Below are positions 1 through 7,421 of a DNA stretch of 12,709 bases, piece by piece (within the stretch, counting starts at the first letter, position 1; every line of letters starts with the position of its first letter). The position numbers and the translations under genes were made by a program. The notes beneath the pieces are model-generated. The model saw nothing but the letters and a program-made list of their open reading frames with translations. It did not search any database and was not told the origin of the DNA. The stretch lies in the NCBI GenBank assembly GCA_043778625.1, contig JAYWFU010000136.1, forward strand, positions 1-12,709, written 5' to 3'. Source of the stretch: JACMRI01 sp043778625. Lineage in GTDB: Bacteria > Bacteroidota > Bacteroidia > UBA4408.

Positions 1-491
1 TCTAGCGTACGCATATTGTGTAGGCGGTCGGCTAGTTTTATAAGTATTACACGTACATCGTCGCTCATGGTGAGCAACATTTTTTTAAAATTTTCTAACT
101 GTACCGACGATGTGTTGTAATCATACACTTCGGATATTTTGGTTAAGCCATCAATAATTTTAGCGGCTTTAACTCCAAACTGGCGTTCAATATCGTTAAG
201 CGTTACGTCAGTATCTTCCACCGTGTCGTGCAACAAACCACAAATAACAGCGGTTGGGCCTAAGCCTATTTCCTCCACACATATTTGCGCCACTGCTATT
301 GGGTGGTATATGTAAGGCTCACCCGATTTGCGGCGCATCTCTTTGTGAGCATCTACCGCCAGTTCAAACGCCTTACGAATATCTTTTTTTTCTTTGGGTT
401 CAACTTTACGTCTAATACTTTTTAATAAGGTGCGGTACCTGCGGAGTATTTCTTTTTTTTCGGCTTCTAAATCTATTTCCATAATAGGCAT
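1..491 (-). CDS. relA/spoT: RelA/SpoT family (p)ppGpp synthetase/hydrolase, N-terminal part
   Basis: The minus strand encodes 163 residues starting MPIMEIDLEAEKKEIL and continuing off the left edge, so only the N-terminal HD hydrolase domain is visible. This family makes and degrades the starvation alarmone (p)ppGpp in the cytoplasm. Hydrolase residues are present in order: the RRKSGEPYIYHP stretch (H63), HDTVEDTD at about 88-95 (H88, D89, E92, D93) and KLADRLHNM at about 152-160 (D155, N159). Because the HD and ED pairs are intact, I infer a hydrolase-competent bifunctional Rel/SpoT rather than a synthetase-only RelA. The synthetase, TGS and ACT domains should lie beyond the edge. A second ATG three codons downstream (482) is an equally possible start. 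The gene is divergent from the ABC exporter, with about 200 bp between them. Confidence 0.93.
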   Translation of the reverse strand, partial: MPIMEIDLEAEKKEILRRYRTLLKSIRRKVEPKEKKDIRKAFELAVDAHKEMRRKSGEPYIYHPIAVAQICVEEIGLGPTAVICGLLHDTVEDTDVTLNDIERQFGVKAAKIIDGLTKISEVYDYNTSSVQLENFKKMLLTMSDDVRVILIKLADRLHNMRTL

Positions 492-588
492 TGTGTATGT
501 TTAAATTGTGTCCTAAATTATGTATTTTATTTTTTATTATCTACATCTTTAATTAGTGTTTGTAGCTTTTGATACAAGTAATCTGGTT

Positions 589-606
589 ATCGTTTAGTAA
601 AACGAT
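589..606. other. Small palindrome in the rel/ABC divergent gap
   Basis: ATCGTTT and AAACGAT form a perfect 7-bp inverted repeat around a 4-base AGTA centre. It lies between two divergent genes, where an operator would be expected. It could equally be chance in AT-rich DNA, and no regulator is identifiable from the sequence. Confidence 0.2.
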
Positions 607-648
607 TAATTCAGTCCTCAATTAAAAAAACACTTTTAGTAATTTAAC

Positions 649-656
649 TAACTTTG
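649..656 (+). promoter_or_regulatory. Candidate Bacteroidota -7 box for the ABC exporter gene
   Basis: TAACTTTG matches the TAnnTTTG -7 consensus of the Bacteroidota primary sigma factor and lies 33 bp before the start codon, giving a short leader. I see no clear TTTG -33 box at the usual distance. The motif is short enough to arise by chance in AT-rich DNA. Confidence 0.45.
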
Positions 657-689
657 CTTTTCAATTAGTTAATTTACTCGTTTCATTAC

Positions 690-2537
690 ATGAAAAATTT
701 TTTATACCTACTGCGCTTTGCTTTGCCCTATAAGCGTTACGCTATATTCAATGTTATTTTTAACTTGCTATACGTATCGTTTGCCCTGTTTTCGTTTTCA
801 TTACTAATACCGTTTTTAGATATTTTGTTTAATAAAAACATTGCAGATTACCAACTTATGTTGGCGCACAAACCCACCAACTTTGGGTTTAGCGGTAGCG
901 GACTAATGGCACAGTTTAACTATTATATAGCGCAAACAATTATTACGCAGGGTAAATTTAAAGCCTTAATTTACGTGTGCGGCTTAGTGTTTGTGTTTAC
1001 ATTATTCAAAAATATTTTTAGGTACTTAGCCATGTATATTGTTGCGCCGCTACGCAATGGTATCATACATGATTTGCGCCAAGCCATGTATCACAAAATG
1101 ATAAACTTACCGTTGAGTTTTTATAGCGACGAAAAAAAAGGCGATATTATGTCGCGTTGCACCAACGACGTGCAAGACATTGAGTGGAGCGTAATGCAAT
1201 CGTTAGAGGCATTATCGCGCGAGCCCATTAATATTATTGGTTTTTTGATATGCCTATTGTACATGAGCCCACAACTTACGCTATTTGTATTTATACTATT
1301 GCCTGTAATGGGGCTATTAATAGGGCGTGTGGGCAAGCAACTAAAACGAGCAAGCCTACAAAGCAAAGAAATGCTTGGCAATTTATTAAGCGTAATTGAA
1401 GAAACTTTGGGCGGATTACGTATCATAAAATCATTTAACGCCAAGCCCTTTATGCGTAAGCGTTTTGATGATATTAATGGTGAGTACAATGCATTAATGA
1501 TACGGGTGTATCGCCGTGTTGATTTAGCAGGTCCAATAAGCGAAACCTTGGGAGTAGCCGTATTAATAGGTGTTATGCTCTATGGTGGTAATTTAGTATT
1601 AAACGAGGGTACGCTGCAAGCCTCCGTGTTTATAGCGTATGTGGCTATATTTTCACAATTAATTCCGCCTATCAAATCGTTTTCAACTGCTATATACAAT
1701 GCCCAAAAAGGTATGGCAAGTGCTGAGCGTATTAACAAAATTGTGTTGGCCGACGATGTAATACACGAAGTTGAAAACCCTGTAATTAAAACAAGTTTTG
1801 ATACCGAAATTAATTTTAAAAATGTATCCTTTGCTTACACTCGTGGCGATAACGGAATGGTACTCAAAAACATTAACTTAATAATACCTCGTGGCAAAAC
1901 CATAGCATTAGTAGGGCAATCAGGCTCAGGAAAAACTACGCTTGCCGATTTAATACCAAGGTTTCATGAAGTAAGCGAGGGCGAATTATTAATTGACAAC
2001 ATTAACATCAAAAACTATCAAACCCATAGCCTTAATAGCATGATTGGTATTGTGAGCCAAGAGGCCATATTGTTTAACGACACCGTAACTAATAATATTT
2101 CGTTTGGATTAACTAATGTGAGCGACGATAAAATTATAGCTGCCGCTAAAGCCGCCAATGCGCACGATTTTATTATGGCCATGCCACAAGGCTATAGCAC
2201 CAACATTGGCGACCGTGGCACTAAGTTAAGCGGTGGGCAACGCCAACGGTTAAGTATAGCACGTGCTTTGCTCAAAAACCCTCAGTTATTAATACTAGAC
2301 GAAGCCACCTCCGCCCTTGATACCGAAAGCGAACGCTTAGTACAAGATGCCCTACACAACTTAATGCAAAACCGCACAAGCATAGTTATAGCCCATAGAC
2401 TAAGCACCATACAACACGCTAACGAAATAATAGTACTACACCAAGGCGAAATTGTGGAACGTGGCACGCACAACGCCTTGTTAGCGCAAAACGGCACGTA
2501 CAAAAAACTATGCGATATGCAAAGTTTTGAGGATTAA
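690..2537 (+). CDS. MsbA-like ABC exporter, fused membrane and ATPase domains
   Basis: The 615-residue protein is a type IV ABC half-transporter of the MsbA/multidrug exporter class, expected to work as a homodimer in the inner membrane. The membrane domain covers roughly residues 14-335, with hydrophobic segments near 17-43, 91-117, 179-192, 195-215, 284-304 and 312-330. The ATPase domain follows at about 372-612. Its motifs are complete: Walker A GQSGSGKTT (409-417), signature LSGGQ (513-517), Walker B LLILDE (533-538), D-loop SALD and the switch histidine H569 in IAHRLST. Length is normal for a fused half-transporter. The substrate cannot be read from the sequence; lipid A-type lipid flipping or drug export are the family's usual roles. 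The start follows a -7-like box by 33 bp. No terminator is obvious before pdxJ. Confidence 0.93.
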   Translation: MKNFLYLLRFALPYKRYAIFNVIFNLLYVSFALFSFSLLIPFLDILFNKNIADYQLMLAHKPTNFGFSGSGLMAQFNYYIAQTIITQGKFKALIYVCGLVFVFTLFKNIFRYLAMYIVAPLRNGIIHDLRQAMYHKMINLPLSFYSDEKKGDIMSRCTNDVQDIEWSVMQSLEALSREPINIIGFLICLLYMSPQLTLFVFILLPVMGLLIGRVGKQLKRASLQSKEMLGNLLSVIEETLGGLRIIKSFNAKPFMRKRFDDINGEYNALMIRVYRRVDLAGPISETLGVAVLIGVMLYGGNLVLNEGTLQASVFIAYVAIFSQLIPPIKSFSTAIYNAQKGMASAERINKIVLADDVIHEVENPVIKTSFDTEINFKNVSFAYTRGDNGMVLKNINLIIPRGKTIALVGQSGSGKTTLADLIPRFHEVSEGELLIDNINIKNYQTHSLNSMIGIVSQEAILFNDTVTNNISFGLTNVSDDKIIAAAKAANAHDFIMAMPQGYSTNIGDRGTKLSGGQRQRLSIARALLKNPQLLILDEATSALDTESERLVQDALHNLMQNRTSIVIAHRLSTIQHANEIIVLHQGEIVERGTHNALLAQNGTYKKLCDMQSFED

Positions 2538-2582
2538 TTTAATTATTACTCTTAAACAATCGTCTATGTGCCTTTCGTCTAA

Positions 2583-2590
2583 TAATTTTG
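2583..2590 (+). promoter_or_regulatory. Candidate -7 box upstream of pdxJ
   Basis: TAATTTTG fits TAnnTTTG and is the only good match I see between the ABC gene and pdxJ. If used, it gives a leader of about 130 nt that contains the hairpin at 2618-2681. No clear -33 element accompanies it, so pdxJ may instead be read through from the ABC gene. Confidence 0.3.
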
Positions 2591-2617
2591 TACTCAGTTA
2601 TCTTTATAAAAAATGTC

Positions 2618-2681
2618 GCCTCGGTCCGTGTCCCCACGAACTATAATATAACAATTATTCCGTGAGGACACGAACCAAGGC
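2618..2681. repeat. Long imperfect hairpin made of two opposed copies of the GTTCGTG-AGGA-CACGAAC module
   Basis: Bases 2618-2642 and 2657-2681 form an inverted repeat with 20 of 25 positions complementary and a 14-base AT-only loop. Each arm is itself a degenerate copy of the module found again near 10535 and 10622. The right arm continues past the hairpin as CCAAGGCATAGAA, which the copy near 10640 nearly repeats (CAAGGCAGAGAA). On the plus strand the four transition differences give C-A mismatches. On the minus strand all four become G-T (G-U) pairs, so a minus-strand transcript or single strand would pair better. The element fills most of the ABC/pdxJ gap. Confidence 0.7.
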
Positions 2682-2726
2682 ATAGAATAACAACCTAAAT
2701 AGTTACCCACATTAAACACCAACACC

Positions 2727-3443
2727 ATGACTTTATTAAGCGTAAACATTAACAAAATAGCACTTATTCGCAACTCACGCGGCACTAATACACCTAACTT
2801 ATTACAAGTAGCGCTTGATTGCGAACGCTTTGGCGCACAAGGTATTACGCTACACCCTAGGCCCGACCAGCGACACGCCCGCTACGACGATTGTGTGGAG
2901 TTAAAAAAAATACTAACCACCGAGCTTAACATTGAAGGTTATCCTACCCAAGAGTTTATGGACGTAGTACTTGCCGTGCAACCTGCACAGGTAACACTTG
3001 TGCCCGATGCCCCCAACGCCCTTACCAGCAATGCAGGCTGGGATACCCTAACACACCAAGCAATGCTAAGCGATGTTATTGCGCAATTGCAGGCACGTAA
3101 TATTCGCACTTCGTTATTTGTTGACACTAACACACAACACATTGAATATGCAGCTAAATGCGGCGCACAGCGCATTGAATTATATACCGAGCATTATGCC
3201 AAAAATTATTTAACTAATAAACAGCACGTAATACAACCTTACATTACCGCTGCTAATGTGGCAATAAGCAATAATCTTGGTGTAAATGCAGGGCACGATT
3301 TAAGTTTAGATAACCTCACTTATTTTGCCCAACACATACCACAATTATTAGAGGTGAGTATAGGCCACGCCTTAGTGTGCGATGCGCTGTATATGGGGCT
3401 CGAAAACACTATACAACTATATCGTAGATGTTTAAATAAATAA
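2727..3443 (+). CDS. pdxJ: Pyridoxine 5'-phosphate synthase
   Basis: PdxJ condenses 3-amino-2-oxopropyl phosphate with 1-deoxy-D-xylulose 5-phosphate to form pyridoxine 5'-phosphate, the ring-closing step of the DXP-dependent vitamin B6 pathway, in the cytoplasm. The 238-residue length is normal for this TIM-barrel enzyme. Visible signatures are SVNINKIALIRNSRG (5-19), GITLHPRPDQRH (39-50), NIEGYP (68-73), NAGHDL (187-192) and SIGHAL (211-216). By alignment from memory with E. coli PdxJ, catalytic H45, E72 and H193 correspond to H43, E70 and H190, all present. Lysine in place of histidine in the NIDH motif (here NINK) is, as far as I recall, usual in Bacteroidota. RHARY instead of the commoner RHIRY is a small deviation. 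The gene converges on the secreted-protein gene. Confidence 0.96.
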   Translation: MTLLSVNINKIALIRNSRGTNTPNLLQVALDCERFGAQGITLHPRPDQRHARYDDCVELKKILTTELNIEGYPTQEFMDVVLAVQPAQVTLVPDAPNALTSNAGWDTLTHQAMLSDVIAQLQARNIRTSLFVDTNTQHIEYAAKCGAQRIELYTEHYAKNYLTNKQHVIQPYITAANVAISNNLGVNAGHDLSLDNLTYFAQHIPQLLEVSIGHALVCDALYMGLENTIQLYRRCLNK

Positions 3444-3464
3444 TTTTATGTTACTTTAAAATTA

Positions 3465-3501
3465 AAAAATGGGCTCACACAAATCGTGCAAGCCCATTTT
3501 T
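3465..3501. terminator. Bidirectional terminator hairpin between pdxJ and the T9SS cargo gene
   Basis: AAAAATGGGCT (3465-3475) is a perfect 11-bp inverted repeat of AGCCCATTTTT (3491-3501), with a 15-base loop. The A-run and T-run give a U-tract in either direction. It sits 21 bp after each of the two convergent stop codons, so it can end both transcripts. Confidence 0.85.
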
Positions 3502-3521
3502 AATTTAAGAAATATACCTAA

Positions 3522-4919
3522 TTACTCTTTAATGAATTTTTTAGTAAATTTACTTTTACCATCAATTATTTGCACTACATAAGCACCACTATTGTAGTTA
3601 GCAATATCTACTACTAAACGACCGTCATTTACAGTTGTTGTAGCTACTTGCTCACCAATCATATTATATATTACTACCTGTGCCTTTTTACTCGGTACAA
3701 CTATATTTAATACGTTACTAGCAGGGTTAGGGTATAACGCTACCTCAGTAGTAGCGGCTAATGCGCTAGCTAATTTTACTAACGGAGCATAATCCCATTT
3801 GTATACACCTGCATTAAGTGCAGCGGCTACTATACCTCCTGCATAACCTATTGAGTCGTTAGCAAAAGCTACTGCCGTAAGCGCCGTTACCGAATCTTGA
3901 TAGCCAAATGACATACCGCCGTCAGTTGAAATAGTAGAACCTACTGGATATATAAATTTATTACTTAAATTTAAGCTATTTACCGTAACCATGGTGTTGG
4001 TATTAGGCACAAAGCACACATCGCCAGGGTTCCACTGCCCACTGTACGACCAAGGCATAAATGTAGCACCACCGTCTGTAGTAGCGGTAACCATTACACT
4101 GTCAACCGATGTAGTTGTACCTGTTGTAACTGTTTTAGTAGCTACAATAACACCTACGCTATCGTTTTTAAAACGAATAGTACTAAACGCTTGTTTGGTA
4201 GAATCTGTTTCAACAAAGCCTGATTGTGCGCCTGTCCAAGTAACTCCAAAATCTTTAGTAGTTAATATACGACCACGGTTAGTACCGAACCAAAGTTTAC
4301 CGTTAGGTCTAGCATCAAATAAATTTACAATACCGTATTCTCCACTAGCTATTGGTTTAATAGCATTGCTCATTGCAGAGTCTACTCTAGTCCAAGTAGT
4401 ACCGCTATCAGCAGTGGTGTATATTTCAAACGAACCATTTGCAGGGTCGCCCATGCACACACCCTTTGCTTTGTCCCAAAAATGAACCCAGTTTACAAAC
4501 GAACTTCCTGCAGTAAACTTACCTGTAGTAACTTTTTTCCAGCTAGTACCACCATTAACAGTACGATATATACCTTGATTAGCTGGGTTAGAGGGCGGAT
4601 ATAACGAGGCGTAGGCAGTTGCACTATCCAGCACTGACATATTTGCAATTTCCAAGTTAGTAACGGCTGGCGTAGCACTTAATGTTTTAGCTGTCCAAGT
4701 TGCACCTCCGTTTTTAGTATACGAATATTGGCGTAAGTTAGTAGTTGTTGAACTACTACGAAACCATGCCCACACATTGTTAGCATCTACTACTTTAATA
4801 TCGTTGGCAAATTTTGTTCCCGACACAGGTATTCCTACTGTTTGTTTTACCCATTGGCGTTGTGCGCTAGCTGTTAAAGCTGCCCCTAAAGCCACTGCTA
4901 CTAATAGATTTTTTTTCAT
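3522..4919 (-). CDS. Secreted Asp-box (BNR/Ycf48-like) beta-propeller protein with T9SS sorting domain
   Basis: The 465-residue protein starts with a signal peptide: MKKN, a hydrophobic run, and a likely cleavage after TASA at about residue 19. It carries six Asp-box-like repeats of the [S/D]xGxTW type near 70-75 (NGGATW), 122-127 (NGGTSW), 171-176 (DSGTTW), 223-228 (DFGVTW), 282-287 (DGGATF) and 332-337 (TDGGMS, weakest). These mark beta-propeller blades as in sialidase/BNR and Ycf48-like proteins. Residues 391-465 match a type A T9SS C-terminal domain: the LYPNPASNVL start, a VVIYNMIGEQV core and a KFTKKFIKE end. I infer Sec export followed by T9SS secretion or surface attachment. No sialidase active site is recognisable, so the function is unknown. 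This gene converges with pdxJ and is divergent from the 5060 gene. Confidence 0.88.
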   Translation of the reverse strand: MKKNLLVAVALGAALTASAQRQWVKQTVGIPVSGTKFANDIKVVDANNVWAWFRSSSTTTNLRQYSYTKNGGATWTAKTLSATPAVTNLEIANMSVLDSATAYASLYPPSNPANQGIYRTVNGGTSWKKVTTGKFTAGSSFVNWVHFWDKAKGVCMGDPANGSFEIYTTADSGTTWTRVDSAMSNAIKPIASGEYGIVNLFDARPNGKLWFGTNRGRILTTKDFGVTWTGAQSGFVETDSTKQAFSTIRFKNDSVGVIVATKTVTTGTTTSVDSVMVTATTDGGATFMPWSYSGQWNPGDVCFVPNTNTMVTVNSLNLSNKFIYPVGSTISTDGGMSFGYQDSVTALTAVAFANDSIGYAGGIVAAALNAGVYKWDYAPLVKLASALAATTEVALYPNPASNVLNIVVPSKKAQVVIYNMIGEQVATTTVNDGRLVVDIANYNSGAYVVQIIDGKSKFTKKFIKE

Positions 4920-4952
4920 TGGTTTAATTTGTTTTAGTTTAAAATTCTACCG

Positions 4953-4960
4953 CAAAAATA
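4953..4960 (-). promoter_or_regulatory. Candidate -7 box for the T9SS cargo gene
   Basis: Read on the minus strand this is TATTTTTG, matching TAnnTTTG, and it lies 33 bp before the start codon at 4919. That is the same spacing as the box before the ABC gene. No -33 TTTG is visible at the expected distance. Confidence 0.4.
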
Positions 4961-5059
4961 AGCATTTTAATAGCATAAAAAAACATTTAATTTTTTAGTT
5001 ATAACACATTGGTTTACCCATTACATTTACAATCGTAATTACAACTTAATTAATCAATT

Positions 5060-5971
5060 ATGAAACATATACTTATAGCAGGCGGTTCGGGGTTAGTGGG
5101 TACACAACTCACTCAATTATTAATAGCGCAAGGGCATAGCGTTGCTTGGCTAACACGCAACGCTAGTAAACCTAATAAATTTAATGTGCCTTGTTTTGCT
5201 TGGGATATTAACCAACAAACTATTGATGCCAACGCCTTTGAAAAATGTGATGTGGTTATAAACCTAGCGGGTGAAGGCATTGCTGATAAACGATGGACTA
5301 ACACCCGCAAGCAATTAATTATTGATAGCCGTGTGTTAAGCACTCAACTATTAGTTAATTACCTTAACACAAAGCCGCACCACGTTACGGCGTTTGTGGG
5401 CGCAAGTGCTGTGGGTTATTATGGGGCTACTACACACACACAAGTACTAACAGAAACTACTGTTGCCGCTACTGATTTTTTGGGTACGTGCTGCCTAGCT
5501 TGGGAAAACGAAATAGTTAAATTACAAAACATACGTACCGCTATCCTCCGCATAGGTATTGTGCTTACCGCCAAAGGTGGTGCATTACCACAAATGGCAA
5601 TGCCTGTAAAACTATTTGTGGGTAGTGCTTTGGGTACAGGTAACCAAAACGTTCCGTGGATACATATTAATGATTTATGCGATATGTTTGCTCAAGCAAG
5701 TATTAAAGCTAATTACAACGGCATATACAACGCCGTTGCACCTACTGCTGAGCAATGCTCCAATACTCAATTTACTAGGGCTATTGCACAACAATTGCAC
5801 CGCCCATTTTGGCCTATTAGTGTACCCACATTCGCACTTAAATTAATAGTTGGCGAAATGGCCGCTGTAGTGGTAAACGGAAATATAATAAGCAATGCTA
5901 AAATTGAAAATGAAGATTTTGTGTACCAATATCCTACACTCGGTATAGCGTTAAAAAACTTACTTGCTTAA
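5060..5971 (+). CDS. TIGR01777/YfcH-type NAD(P)-dependent epimerase-like oxidoreductase
   Basis: The 303-residue protein is an extended short-chain dehydrogenase of the TIGR01777 (YfcH) family. The N-terminal Rossmann motif is GGSGLVG at 8-14 (G8, G11, G14). Family landmarks follow: INLAGEGIADKRWT (67-80), SAVGYYG (116-122), RIGIVLT (164-170) and PWIHINDL (199-206). The C-terminal part, about 255-303, with GEMAAVVV and YPTLGIAL, matches the DUF1731 tail. The true substrate of this family is not established to my knowledge. The stop codon is 9 bp before bioA, so the two are probably co-transcribed. The start ATG is preceded by A/T-rich sequence with no Shine-Dalgarno. TACATTTA at 5022-5029 is one base off the -7 consensus and could be its promoter. 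Confidence 0.9.
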   Translation: MKHILIAGGSGLVGTQLTQLLIAQGHSVAWLTRNASKPNKFNVPCFAWDINQQTIDANAFEKCDVVINLAGEGIADKRWTNTRKQLIIDSRVLSTQLLVNYLNTKPHHVTAFVGASAVGYYGATTHTQVLTETTVAATDFLGTCCLAWENEIVKLQNIRTAILRIGIVLTAKGGALPQMAMPVKLFVGSALGTGNQNVPWIHINDLCDMFAQASIKANYNGIYNAVAPTAEQCSNTQFTRAIAQQLHRPFWPISVPTFALKLIVGEMAAVVVNGNIISNAKIENEDFVYQYPTLGIALKNLLA

Positions 5972-5980
5972 CTGTAAAAT

Positions 5981-7255
5981 ATGGATTATATCGCACTAGA
6001 CCAACAACACATTTGGCACCCATTTAGCCAGTACAAAAATGCCACAACGCCTTTGTTAGCTGTAAAAGGTGAGGGGGTATATATTATTGACAGTAATAGC
6101 AAAAAGTATATTGATGCCATAAGTTCGTGGTGGGTTAACCTACATGGGCATGCTAATACATATATTGCAAATAAAGTATACGAGCAACTTACTACGCTTG
6201 AACATGTACTATTCGATGGCTTTACGCACCCACGTGCCATTGAACTATCGCAACATTTGTTAAGCCAATTACCCAATAATATGCAACGGGTTTTTTATAG
6301 CGACAACGGCTCTACAGCTAACGAAGTGGCCATAAAAATGGCATTGCAATATTGGCACAACAAAGGCGTACCTAAAAATAAAATTGTAGCCCTGCACAAT
6401 GCTTACCACGGCGACACATTTGGGAGTATGAGCGTAAGCGCACGTAATGTGTTTACGCAAGCCTTTGAAACATTGCTATTTGAGGTAATACGTATAAATG
6501 CCCCTAACGATAACGAAGAGTATTGGCAAGAAATTGAATTTTTATTTAATCAATATCACCACGAAATTGCTGCACTTATTGTAGAGCCCTTGGTACAAGG
6601 CGCAAGCGGAATGCTAATGTATAGCGCAACAGCATTAGATAAACTATGGAGGCTTGCACAACAATACGAAATATTAATAATAGCCGACGAGGTAATGACG
6701 GGCTTTGGGCGCACAGGCACTTATTTTGCAAGTAACCAAGTAACTACACAACCTGATATTGTGTGCCTAAGCAAAGGCATTACGGGTGGTACTATGTCAT
6801 TAGGCGCAACGGTGTGTACCGAGCAAATATTTGAGGCTTACATAAGCAACGATAAACGCAAAACATTTTTTCATGGGCATAGCTACACCGCTAACCCTGT
6901 AGCCTGTGCCGCAGCCTGTGCTAGTTTTGAGTTACTAACAAAGCAAAGTACGTGGCAAAATATTGCGCTAATAACTACTATGCACCAAACCTTTGTTACT
7001 AAAATACAACACCACGCCATGGTGCGCCATGCACGCTGCCTTGGAACTATTATGGCTATTGAACTACAAAGTACCGAAACTACTAATTATTTAAATAGTA
7101 TAGGCGCACGTGTAGGTTCGTTTTTTTTGGAGCGAGGTGTGCTTATTCGCCCTTTGGGCAATATTATTTATGTGCTCCCCCCTTATGTTATTAACGCCAC
7201 CGAACTCGCCATTGTATACACTGCTATTGAGGACTTTGTAGCTACATTAAGTTAA
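5981..7255 (+). CDS. bioA: Adenosylmethionine-8-amino-7-oxononanoate aminotransferase
   Basis: BioA transfers an amino group from S-adenosylmethionine to 7-keto-8-aminopelargonate, giving 7,8-diaminopelargonate, the step before dethiobiotin synthase in biotin synthesis. It is a PLP fold-type I, class III aminotransferase. The 424-residue length is normal. Visible residues are the HIWHPFSQY start (10-18), the SSWW pair (W50, W51), DNGSTANE (108-115), AYHGDTFG (141-148), DEVMTGFGRTG (236-246, with D236 for the PLP ring nitrogen), the probable Schiff-base lysine K265 in LSKGITGG, HGHSYTANP (298-306) and RPLGNIIYVLPPY (390-402). The SSWW and RPLGNIIYVLPPY motifs separate BioA from ornithine or GABA aminotransferases. 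No other bio gene is in the window. It probably shares a transcript with the upstream epimerase-like gene and ends at the hairpin at 7327. Confidence 0.95.
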   Translation: MDYIALDQQHIWHPFSQYKNATTPLLAVKGEGVYIIDSNSKKYIDAISSWWVNLHGHANTYIANKVYEQLTTLEHVLFDGFTHPRAIELSQHLLSQLPNNMQRVFYSDNGSTANEVAIKMALQYWHNKGVPKNKIVALHNAYHGDTFGSMSVSARNVFTQAFETLLFEVIRINAPNDNEEYWQEIEFLFNQYHHEIAALIVEPLVQGASGMLMYSATALDKLWRLAQQYEILIIADEVMTGFGRTGTYFASNQVTTQPDIVCLSKGITGGTMSLGATVCTEQIFEAYISNDKRKTFFHGHSYTANPVACAAACASFELLTKQSTWQNIALITTMHQTFVTKIQHHAMVRHARCLGTIMAIELQSTETTNYLNSIGARVGSFFLERGVLIRPLGNIIYVLPPYVINATELAIVYTAIEDFVATLS

Positions 7256-7326
7256 TAATTTCCACTCCCGCACTAAATTAATGCGTTGGTATAGCGTGCT
7301 TTACTATTAATTTAAAAATAGCTCTA

Positions 7327-7365
7327 AACTGAAAATTAACTTTTAAAGTTCGTTTTCAGTTTTTT
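7327..7365 (+). terminator. Rho-independent terminator after bioA
   Basis: AACTGAAAATTAAC (7327-7340) pairs with GTTCGTTTTCAGTT (7348-7361), with one U-G wobble and one U-C mismatch. A T-run (7361-7365) follows directly. It lies 71 bp after the bioA stop and 57 bp before secDF, so secDF probably has its own promoter in the short remaining gap. TATATTCG at 7369-7376 is a near match to the -7 box. Confidence 0.75.
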
Positions 7366-7421
7366 GTTTATATTCGCAAAATAATTAAATATTTAAAAAT
7401 TAAACTTTTTAACCAACAACA

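Noticed and set aside
2594..2785. A 63-residue minus-strand frame across the pdxJ upstream gap
   Set aside because: It runs through the repeat hairpin and into the start of pdxJ, and its sequence looks like translated repeat.
3991..4485. A 164-residue plus-strand frame inside the T9SS cargo gene
   Set aside because: The minus strand encodes a coherent protein with signal peptide, Asp boxes and sorting domain. The plus frame is a valine/threonine-rich mirror of those repeats.
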